Below are positions 36,126-42,096 of a stretch of 42,096 bases of DNA, one piece after another. Source of the stretch: Prochlorococcus sp. AG-335-A05. GTDB taxonomy: Bacteria > Cyanobacteriota > Cyanobacteriia > PCC-6307 > Cyanobiaceae. A model generated the notes under the pieces. That model was not told the origin of the DNA. It saw only the letters and a program-made list of their open reading frames with translations, and did no database searches. The DNA lies in assembly GCA_003282425.1 (NCBI GenBank), contig QBZF01000004.1:1-42096 (forward strand), read 5' to 3'. The position numbers and the translations under genes were made by a program. Within the stretch, counting starts at the first letter, position 1; every line of letters starts with the position of its first letter.

Positions 36126-36796
36126 TATTCAAAATAAATAAAAGAATAATCACCTTTATAACCTGTTTGGCTAAACCACCAGAGCCATTCATCAGGAGTA
36201 TTGAAAGCCTCACAGGATACTTGCCAATACAATAAATTTGCTTTTTCTACCTCATTCCTATAACTTTCCACACATAAATATTTATAATTTTTGCCAACTC
36301 TCTCCATCTCTTTAAGTGCAAGAAATAAATCTGGGGCCTCTAAGCAATGTAAAGTATTTATTGAGATTACTAAATCAAAGTAATTATCTTCAAATGGCAA
36401 ATCTTTAGCGTTACCAAGTAATAATTTATCTTTAATTTCAGGTTTAGAATTATTTAATGCATATTCAGATATGTCTAGTCCATAAATTTGTGCATCTGGA
36501 ATTACCTTTAAAAAATCAAATAGTAAATATCCTTTACCACAACCAATATCTAAAATTTTTGGTTTTTTTGGGAGTTTGTAGGCCTTATTTATTTCTTCCG
36601 CAACCTTTTGCCATCTCCCCTCAATGTATTTATAGCCCCCGTAACAAATTCTTCTATCACCATCCCAATAATCATAATCAAATTTTTTAGCAAGTGAAGC
36701 AGCCTTATGTTTTGGAAATTCAGGATCATTTACTCTTTTGAGATAATCTCTCGTAGTACTCTTGTGAAGAGGACTCATAAAGTCACGCATTTTCAT
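36125..36796 (-). CDS. class I SAM-dependent methyltransferase
   Basis: 223 residues. Motif I is KPKILDIGCGKGYLLFDF (about 78-95), then YGLDISEYAL as the acidic strand, GNAKDLPFEDNYFDLVISIN and TLHCLEAPDLFLALKEMERV (methyltransferase 11-like). The C-terminal WQVSCEAFNTPDEWLWWF and YSFIYFE are rich in aromatics. Its embedding between sugar-phosphate and dehydrogenase genes, with overlap to the MDR gene, points to methylation of the sugar made by this cassette. C- and O-methylation cannot be told apart from the sequence. Confidence 0.85.
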   Translation of the reverse strand: MKMRDFMSPLHKSTTRDYLKRVNDPEFPKHKAASLAKKFDYDYWDGDRRICYGGYKYIEGRWQKVAEEINKAYKLPKKPKILDIGCGKGYLLFDFLKVIPDAQIYGLDISEYALNNSKPEIKDKLLLGNAKDLPFEDNYFDLVISINTLHCLEAPDLFLALKEMERVGKNYKYLCVESYRNEVEKANLLYWQVSCEAFNTPDEWLWWFSQTGYKGDYSFIYFE

Positions 36797-36802
36797 TTTT
36801 TA

Positions 36803-37399
36803 TCAATTTTTATTTAAAGAAAGCCATTGCATACATAAATGTCCAATTATCAACTGTAAATCTTCTGCAATTTGCATATCATTTGTTTCAAAGTGAATTG
36901 GATGTTTTGCAATATTAATGCATTTACCTCCATCAAATGCAAGAATAGCAAATGTTTTTAATCCTTTTAGATTAGCAATCTCTAAAGCCTTTACAATATT
37001 TATCGAATTACCACTGCCAGACAATGCAATTAAGATATCATCCTTATCTGATTGAACATTAACTTGGTGGGCAAAAATATTTTCAAAACCAGTATCATTT
37101 CCTAAACAAGTAAGAATAGCAGGATTAGCAGGTAATGCAGTTACTCTTAATCCTGGTAATTTTGGGCCACTTCCACAAGCACCGCTTCCATAAATAAAAT
37201 CATTTGCAATGTGAATGGCATTTCCAGCACTTCCTCCATTTCCGCAAAGGAAAATTCTATTGCCATTTTTCCATGCATCCTTAAGACTTTTTGCTAGTTC
37301 AAAAATTTGTGATATTTTTTCTTCAGAAAAACAATCTCCCAAATTTGAAAGATAGGAGCTTACAAATAGATTAAATTTATCGTTATTTTTATTTTCCAT
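36803..37399 (-). CDS. SIS-domain sugar-phosphate isomerase, GmhA-like
   Basis: 198 residues from ATG 37399 (a TTG at 37405 would add two). SIS fold with FLCGNGGSAGNAIHIAND (50-67), LTCLGNDTGFENIFAHQV, and ISTSGNS replaced by LSGSGNS. GmhA converts sedoheptulose-7-P to heptose-7-P. By eye, the position of E. coli GmhA Glu65 is Asp here, and that of His180 is Gln (AEDLQLIIGH). The active site is therefore not canonical, and the substrate may not be sedoheptulose-7-P. It lies 6 bases after the nucleotidyltransferase gene and 6 bases before the methyltransferase. A heptose-like precursor route remains the best guess. Confidence 0.75.
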   Translation of the reverse strand: MENKNNDKFNLFVSSYLSNLGDCFSEEKISQIFELAKSLKDAWKNGNRIFLCGNGGSAGNAIHIANDFIYGSGACGSGPKLPGLRVTALPANPAILTCLGNDTGFENIFAHQVNVQSDKDDILIALSGSGNSINIVKALEIANLKGLKTFAILAFDGGKCINIAKHPIHFETNDMQIAEDLQLIIGHLCMQWLSLNKN

Positions 37400-37405
37400 T
37401 TTCAA

Positions 37406-38143
37406 CTAAAATTTAACAGGATTAAATGTGTTTTTGTTTTTTTTTGCTATTTCATTGGCTTTGCTATATGAATCATAGTTTCCTATATCTAAATAAACAT
37501 TTTTAGTGTGATACGAAAAAATCTTCCCTAATAAATTTGGAATAATATCAATACTAAAATCATAGGGCATACATGTCATTTTTTTTAAATAACTCATGAA
37601 ATCTTGATCAAACGCATATATTGCCCCATTTGCGCAAGATCCCCTAAATTCTTTTGATTTTTCATAAAATTTAGTTATTCTTCCAATATTATCTTTCTCA
37701 ACAATCCCACAACTTGAAGGATTATCAGTTTTAAAAGTAAGCATCGTCAAGAAGCAATCTTTAGGTCTTGATAAGTGACATTTTATAAATTCACTTAAAT
37801 TATCATTAGTAAAATTATCAGCATGAATTAACAATCCAATCTCATCATTAAAAAACTTTGCGTTATTTATTAAAGTTCCAGCTGTTCCAAGTAATTTCTG
37901 TTCATATGATACTTTAATTTCCATATTCTTGAAAGACAAATTGGAAAGATAGTTTTCAACTTTTTCATTTAAATAATGAGTATTAATAAGAACTTCATCA
38001 CATCCAAGGTTATTTAATTTCTCAAGCCAAATACCAAGTAAAGGAATCCCATCAATCTCAACTAAACATTTTGGGGTATCCAAAGTCAAAGGTCTTAATC
38101 TTGTACCTAGACCAGCTGCCAATAATAATGCTTTAATTTTCAT
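37406..38143 (-). CDS. sugar-1-phosphate nucleotidyltransferase (HddC-like)
   Basis: 245 residues. Nucleotidyltransferase signature LLLAAGLGTRLRPLTLDTPK (6-25), followed by CLVEIDGIPLLGIWLEKL. The metal-binding part is LIHADNFTNDNL, and later come GIVEKD and FYEKS. The length and form suit HddC, which makes GDP-D-glycero-alpha-D-manno-heptose; RmlA-type enzymes are longer. It sits next to the GmhA-like gene and near the HldE-like gene, so heptose is the natural candidate. Nucleotide (GTP, CTP or UTP) and sugar cannot be read from sequence. Confidence 0.8.
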   Translation of the reverse strand: MKIKALLLAAGLGTRLRPLTLDTPKCLVEIDGIPLLGIWLEKLNNLGCDEVLINTHYLNEKVENYLSNLSFKNMEIKVSYEQKLLGTAGTLINNAKFFNDEIGLLIHADNFTNDNLSEFIKCHLSRPKDCFLTMLTFKTDNPSSCGIVEKDNIGRITKFYEKSKEFRGSCANGAIYAFDQDFMSYLKKMTCMPYDFSIDIIPNLLGKIFSYHTKNVYLDIGNYDSYSKANEIAKKNKNTFNPVKF

Positions 38144-38149
38144 ATTAAG

Positions 38150-39364
38150 CTAAAAGTTTTTACTATTGTTTTCGATAATAAAATCAGCCAGTGCAAAGCT
38201 TGCTGTAAAGGCAGGTGATATAGCATTCATTACATGAGTGCTATTTTTACCATTTAAACATAAAAAATCATTTTCTAATTTTTTTGTTGTTTTATTAAAA
38301 AGTTGTGGCCTTATGCCAACTTTCTTGCTGAAGATAAGATCATCAGATGTTATTGAAGGCAATAATTTTTTTGCTTCTTTTAACATTAATGGTTTCAAGA
38401 ATAAAAGAGATTGTTGATGAACATATTTTCTAAATCCTCCTTCATTTATTAAATATTGATTAAGCAAACATAATAAATTATTTGCCGCTGATAAAGGTTC
38501 TATCTTTTCAAGTCCGTAATAATTTTCTCTTCCTAAAGCTGGAGTAGCAGTTGGGCCAATATTAATTAATGTTTGTTCATCAGCTGAGGGTGTAAAATGG
38601 ACACCTAGAAAGGGTACATTCAAATCTGGAACTGGATACAAATTTGTATTTATTTTTATCTTTGAACTACTCTTTACCTGCCAGTATAAACCCTTAAATG
38701 GAAGGAGTTTGTAATTTAAACCAATGTCAAATTTATAGGCAACTTCATCCGCTCTAAGACCAGCACAATTAATAAGATGTGAATATGAAACTTTTTCATT
38801 ATTATTTAGAGTTATTAGTCTTTTAAGTGCATTTATCTCCCATTCGGATTGATTCAATCTAAAAATAACACCTTTTTCCCTTAATTCTTTTTCTAATCTA
38901 TTCAAAACAGTTTTAGGTTTAACTACTGCTGTATTAGGACTCCATAATGCTCGCCCAGAAGCAGATCTACACAAAGGTAAAAATGCTTTTAATTTCTTTT
39001 CATCCCAAATCTCTACAGTAGCTCCATTTGCTTGACCTCTCTCATAAAGCAAATCAATTTGAGGATCAAGATTCTGGTCTTGAGGTACAATAACTTTTCC
39101 GCATTCATTTAAAGGCAAAGACCTTTCTTTAACCCATTGTTTTAATCTTCTAGAACCATCTACACAAACTTTAGCTTTTAACGTATTTGGTTCATAATAA
39201 ATACCGGCGTGCAATACACCACTATTTAATCCAGAGCTATGTAAACCAAGTTCTCGCTCCTTATCAATAATTACTATACTTTGTGCAATTTCTTTTTCTA
39301 AGAGTTGATTAGCTAATGATAATCCAACCATTCCTCCTCCAATAATACAAAAATCAGTATTCAT
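38150..39364 (-). CDS. lhgO: LhgO-like FAD-dependent L-2-hydroxyglutarate oxidase
   Basis: 404 residues, DAO-superfamily flavoprotein, close to LhgO (E. coli protein 422). FAD motif DFCIIGGGMVGLSLANQL (4-21), then IDKERELGLHSSGLNSGVLH, GIYYEPNTLKAKVC, NECGKVIVPQ and the late GIRPQL and FLCLNGKNSTHVMNAISPA. LhgO oxidises L-2-hydroxyglutarate to 2-oxoglutarate. It heads the long - strand run and lies 6 bases before the nucleotidyltransferase. It could be metabolite repair that happens to share a promoter, or supply or oxidise a 2-hydroxy acid for the E1-pair chemistry. The latter is speculation. Confidence 0.83.
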   Translation of the reverse strand: MNTDFCIIGGGMVGLSLANQLLEKEIAQSIVIIDKERELGLHSSGLNSGVLHAGIYYEPNTLKAKVCVDGSRRLKQWVKERSLPLNECGKVIVPQDQNLDPQIDLLYERGQANGATVEIWDEKKLKAFLPLCRSASGRALWSPNTAVVKPKTVLNRLEKELREKGVIFRLNQSEWEINALKRLITLNNNEKVSYSHLINCAGLRADEVAYKFDIGLNYKLLPFKGLYWQVKSSSKIKINTNLYPVPDLNVPFLGVHFTPSADEQTLINIGPTATPALGRENYYGLEKIEPLSAANNLLCLLNQYLINEGGFRKYVHQQSLLFLKPLMLKEAKKLLPSITSDDLIFSKKVGIRPQLFNKTTKKLENDFLCLNGKNSTHVMNAISPAFTASFALADFIIENNSKNF

Positions 39365-39445
39365 TTAAATTTTTTGTCTAAGAAGTGAATATGGCAAAGA
39401 AATTAAATTCTTTTAAAAATCATTTTTGATAATAACCCTGAAAAT

Positions 39446-39478
39446 AAAAAAAATCCATAATTATTTAATTTTTTGGAT
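39446..39478 (-). terminator. Rho-independent terminator-like hairpin, - strand
   Basis: Read on the - strand, ATCCA (39478-39474) pairs with TGGAT (39457-39453), with an inner AATT/AATT pairing, and is followed by seven T. The stem is AT-rich and short, so it is modest. Its position 10 bases after the stop of the 56-residue ORF, and before the LhgO-led run, makes sense as the end of the GT2/small-ORF transcript. Confidence 0.5.
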
Positions 39479-39488
39479 ATATAACTTT

Positions 39489-39659
39489 TTAACTAATACC
39501 TTTACCAATATCAAAATAGATTAAATTATTAATCCCACTTCTAATGACTTTTAGCATATCAGAAATTCTATCCAATTTAAGAATTGATTTGCTCGAATTA
39601 ATATTAAATCTATCCATGCTTAATAATTTACGGGTTAGCTTTACGCAAATTATTTTCAT
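39489..39659 (-). CDS. small ORF, 56 residues, unknown function
   Basis: ATG at 39659, TAA at 39489. It starts MKIICVKLTRKLLSMDRFNI and ends INNLIYFDIGKGIS. The first 15 residues are basic, and the rest alternates Leu/Ile with polar residues like a soluble helix; there is no membrane segment or signal peptide. I recognise no family. In its favour: an uninterrupted frame in a region otherwise full of stops, and a terminator-like hairpin 10 bases downstream. Against it: no ribosome binding site is visible, and in AT-rich DNA an ORF of this length can occur by chance. It could also be the remnant of a larger lost gene. Confidence 0.35.
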   Translation of the reverse strand: MKIICVKLTRKLLSMDRFNINSSKSILKLDRISDMLKVIRSGINNLIYFDIGKGIS

Positions 39660-39948
39660 TTAAAGTAATGTGAATATTTGCATAAATTGAATAAATTGGA
39701 TTCATTTTTTCAATTCACTCAATCATTATTTTATTAACTTCAGAAAATATTCAGAGTTTAAATTTTCTATCCAAATATTAAAATTCGATTATTTCTTTTT
39801 GTCCTCAACTTAAACCAAACCAACATTAGTCAAAGCCTGAATCAAAATTCTTATGGAAAGCATTTATACAATTTAAAATCAACGTTTTTTTTGCCATTTC
39901 CTAACCTCTACATAGCAATATTTTTTTTCTAATTCTAATGAAACCTTA

Positions 39949-41058
39949 TTAATTACTTTTATACTTATATCTGAGAATATTTCTGTAGTATCTTAAATGA
40001 GCCTTTAAATTATAAAGGATTTCTAGAGGAGATTTTAATTTGCGAGCTGATCGTATTGCAGATTTGGCAATCTTTTGATTATTTACATCACTAGGTAAAT
40101 AATCCTTAAAAAATCTTTTAGAAAATAAACTTTCTTGTCTTAATGGAACTTTAGAGCATTTTTTATAAATATTTTTTAAGATAGAATTAATATTTTTGTG
40201 ATTAAAAATTTTTTCTGCATGCCAAGCAGTTTTATATAGCAAAAACAACTCAGAATCCTGCCTCATTTTTATTCCAGGATGAACAGTACACTCGCTGAAA
40301 CTTGAAGGCTCAATACATCTTATAACGGATGCTTCTTTATCAAGTTGAAAATCACCTTGGCAAGATAATAAATATAAAATACCAAAATGTTCCTCTTCAC
40401 GATATACATTTAGAATATTAGCTTCCAAGGGAGAAAGGCAATAATTCCCTCCAAATCCTCCTACTTTTCTTACAGCTTTTGTATCGAAGACAACTGCGGA
40501 CCAAGCGGTAATAAAATTATCATACTGATATACAAGATTTTCAATAAAATCTTCTCCAGAAATTGAACCATCTTTTCTTATTCCTTTAATTCTTGGACTA
40601 TTAAAATTTAACATTAACGTTTGTTTTTTTTCTGTCTCATATATATTAAAATCAGTATTTGCGTTCGTTCTTACTATTACAGAATTCCCAAAATAACATA
40701 CTAATTTTTCATTCCTTACAAAACGATTAAGTACATCTTCGTAAAAGTTTTTTCTAATTAAAATGTCATCATGTTGGAAAACTGCAAAATAATCTGTTTT
40801 AATTTGATTAAAAAGCCAAGCTGGATTTGATAAAACTCCTAAATTCAATTTTTGCCTAAAAAAAAGAAGTTGTGAAAAATCTTTTTTAAACTTTAAAATT
40901 TCATCTTTATTTATTGGTAATGGAGAACAATCATCAGAAATTAGAATATTTAAGTCATTAGCAATCGTCTGTTTTTTTAGAGAATCTAAAGCTCTTTTAA
41001 GACTCTCAGTATTATTATAGGCAGGGATTAAGATAGATAAGCTTAAATTTCTATTCAT
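39949..41058 (-). CDS. GT2 family glycosyltransferase
   Basis: 369 residues from ATG 41058 (a TTG at 41079 would add seven; GAAAG lies upstream of the ATG). The family 2 core is SILIPAYNNTESLKRALDSL, LISDDCSPLP (nucleotide-binding DD), QLNLGV-type loop KLNLGVLSNPAW and YFAVFQHDDILI (metal-binding HDD). A C-terminal extension of about 150 residues, ending HLRYYRNILRYK, is basic and may contact the membrane. It is divergent from the RmlD-like gene, with 107 bases between starts, and does not belong to the LhgO-led run because of the 584-base gap. Donor unknown. Confidence 0.85.
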   Translation of the reverse strand: MNRNLSLSILIPAYNNTESLKRALDSLKKQTIANDLNILISDDCSPLPINKDEILKFKKDFSQLLFFRQKLNLGVLSNPAWLFNQIKTDYFAVFQHDDILIRKNFYEDVLNRFVRNEKLVCYFGNSVIVRTNANTDFNIYETEKKQTLMLNFNSPRIKGIRKDGSISGEDFIENLVYQYDNFITAWSAVVFDTKAVRKVGGFGGNYCLSPLEANILNVYREEEHFGILYLLSCQGDFQLDKEASVIRCIEPSSFSECTVHPGIKMRQDSELFLLYKTAWHAEKIFNHKNINSILKNIYKKCSKVPLRQESLFSKRFFKDYLPSDVNNQKIAKSAIRSARKLKSPLEILYNLKAHLRYYRNILRYKYKSN

Positions 41059-41165
41059 TAATAATAAATTTTCTTTCAAGAAATATTATTCTATCACTCA
41101 AAAAATACAATTTCTTTCTGACCAAGTTTTGTTAATATAGATTCTTATAGTCTAAAACTAGTAAA

Positions 41166-42086
41166 ATGAAAAAAATTTATATAGCTGGAGCAGGCGGAAT
41201 GCTTGGAGATGCTTTTTACAGTATTTTTAAAGATAAATATGAAATCAAGTGTAGTGATATTGACGTAAATTCCAAATGGTTGGAATATCTAGATTTTAGA
41301 GATTTTGAAGCCTATAAAAAAGCTGTATATGACTTTAAACCAGATTATATTTTTCATCTTGGAGCCTATACAAGTCTTGAATATTGCGAAAAGAATCCAG
41401 ATGATTCTTACTTAACAAATACCATTTCGGTAGAAAATGCTACTTTTATAGCAAATTCCTTGGATATTCCGATTCTATATATTTCAACAGCTGGAATATT
41501 CGATGGGACTCAGGATACTTACGATGACTGGAGTGTTCCAAATCCATTAGGTGTTTACGCAAGGTCAAAATATATGGGTGAATTATTTGTTAAAGAAAAT
41601 GCATATAGGTATTTAATATGTAGGGCAGGCTGGATGATGGGCGGAGGACATATTAAAGATAAAAAGTTTGTAAACAAATTAATTACTCAACTAAATATTG
41701 GTAAAAGGGAGCTTTTTGTTGTTGATGACAAAATGGGGACCCCAACATATACTTTAGATTTTGCGAGGAATGTAGAATTATTAATTTCAAAAGAATATTG
41801 GGGAATTTACAATATGGTTTGCAAGGGAGTTACAAGTAGATTTGAAGTAGCATCAAAAATCCTTGATATTTTAAATTTAAAAAATAAAATAGCACTTACG
41901 GCTGTTTCCTCCTCATACTTTAGTAAAGAATATTTTGCTCCAAGGCCCCTTTCCGAAAGATTGTTAACTAAAAAATTAGAATATAGAAATGCTAATATTA
42001 TGCGTCCATGGGAAATTGCTCTAGAAGATTATATTGCAAATAACTTTAAAGATTACAAATCAAATATACTTGATAAATTAAACTAA
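41166..42086 (+). CDS. RmlD-like sugar-nucleotide SDR (reductase/epimerase)
   Basis: 306 residues, complete, ending 10 bases before the window end. IYIAGAGGMLGDAFYSIF is the cofactor motif. YIFHLGAYTSLEYCEKNPDD matches the RmlD family signature (GAYTxVDxCE). YISTAGIFDG holds the Ser/Thr, and YxxxK is Y131/K135 (VYARSKYMGELFV). CRAGWMMGG replaces the RmlD RTSWV. It differs clearly from the true rmlD at 16719-17642, so it probably acts on another 4-keto sugar. It is likely the first gene of a further + strand run outside the window. Confidence 0.82.
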   Translation: MKKIYIAGAGGMLGDAFYSIFKDKYEIKCSDIDVNSKWLEYLDFRDFEAYKKAVYDFKPDYIFHLGAYTSLEYCEKNPDDSYLTNTISVENATFIANSLDIPILYISTAGIFDGTQDTYDDWSVPNPLGVYARSKYMGELFVKENAYRYLICRAGWMMGGGHIKDKKFVNKLITQLNIGKRELFVVDDKMGTPTYTLDFARNVELLISKEYWGIYNMVCKGVTSRFEVASKILDILNLKNKIALTAVSSSYFSKEYFAPRPLSERLLTKKLEYRNANIMRPWEIALEDYIANNFKDYKSNILDKLN

Positions 42087-42096
42087 TGACTTTTGT

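Larger units (their letters stand above)
39365..39948. other. 584-base gap between LhgO-like and GT2 genes
   Basis: The largest gap after the first. It must hold the promoter for the LhgO-led run (- strand, upstream of 39364); I see no convincing -35/-10. It contains one 56-residue ORF at 39489-39659 and a terminator-like hairpin at 39446-39478, both listed separately. Between 39660 and 39948 only micro-ORFs of 20-25 codons occur on the - strand. The gap may be a scar of an exchanged gene. Confidence 0.6.

Noticed and set aside
39839-39910. Micro-ORFs of about 20-25 codons on the - strand, one beginning MAKKTLILN
   Set aside because: Too short, no ribosome binding site, and such lengths are expected by chance in AT-rich DNA.
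1-42096. tRNA or rRNA genes, CRISPR arrays, insertion sequences, integrase or attachment sites
   Set aside because: I saw no cloverleaf, no regularly spaced repeats, no transposase or recombinase motif and no long repeats. The mosaic look of the island rests on gene content only.

Overview
This window is a dense, very AT-rich, gene-packed stretch: 39 coding regions that I can support, with most gaps under 100 bases and many 1-17 base overlaps. It looks like a cell-surface polysaccharide (O-antigen or capsule) island of a streamlined marine bacterium. A high-light Prochlorococcus-like picocyanobacterium fits best. The reasons are the extreme AT bias, the tight packing, and a chain-length protein (13724-15253) of the type I associate with marine picocyanobacteria. 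This is inference: no rRNA, tRNA or photosynthesis gene is present to confirm it, and another low-GC marine genome such as SAR11 cannot be excluded from sequence alone.

Layout. (A, + strand, 429-5580) manC, ugd, gmd and fcl make GDP-mannose, GDP-fucose and UDP-glucuronate. (B, - strand, 12435-5586) A UbiA-type phosphoribosyl-lipid synthase, a HAD phosphatase fused to a flippase-like membrane domain, DprE2-like and DprE1-like proteins, UDP-glucuronate 4-epimerase and galE. The first four form an almost complete pathway to polyprenyl-phospho-arabinose, best known from mycobacteria. (C, + strand, 12583-18709) A Wza-like export protein, a chain-length protein and rmlACDB (dTDP-L-rhamnose). (D, - strand, 20610-18706) A full-length membrane UDP-HexNAc 4,6-dehydratase. 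(E, + strand, 20700-23910) A PhyH-type dioxygenase, an FkbM methyltransferase and a polytopic membrane protein. (F, - strand, 39364-23903) A 16-gene run starting with an LhgO-like oxidase. It then has sugar-phosphate isomerase, nucleotidyltransferase, methyltransferase, MDR dehydrogenase, a domain-swapped HldE-like nucleotidyltransferase/kinase, two SDRs, a TPP-dependent E1 alpha/beta pair, a second FkbM methyltransferase, two GT2 glycosyltransferases, a polytopic membrane protein, a 4-keto-sugar reductase and a WecA-type initiating transferase. (G) A small ORF with a terminator, another GT2 glycosyltransferase (- strand) and a RmlD-like SDR (+ strand).

How it works together (inference). The HexNAc 4,6-dehydratase, the 4-reductase and the WecA-like transferase would place a 6-deoxy-HexNAc on the lipid carrier. 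GT2 enzymes would add rhamnose and other sugars. The E1 pair, dehydrogenases, methyltransferase and HldE-like enzyme look like a cassette for an unusual, probably branched or higher-carbon sugar. The arabinolipid pathway would supply a sugar donor on the far side of the membrane for a GT-C-type enzyme. The Wza/Wzz pair would handle export and chain length. No recognisable Wzx, ABC exporter or clear Wzy is in the window.

The most notable points are the arabinolipid pathway with its HAD-flippase fusion, the reversed-order HldE-like protein, the E2-less E1 pair inside a sugar locus, an SDR with YxxxR in place of YxxxK, and a 56-residue ORF followed directly by a terminator in the largest gap.
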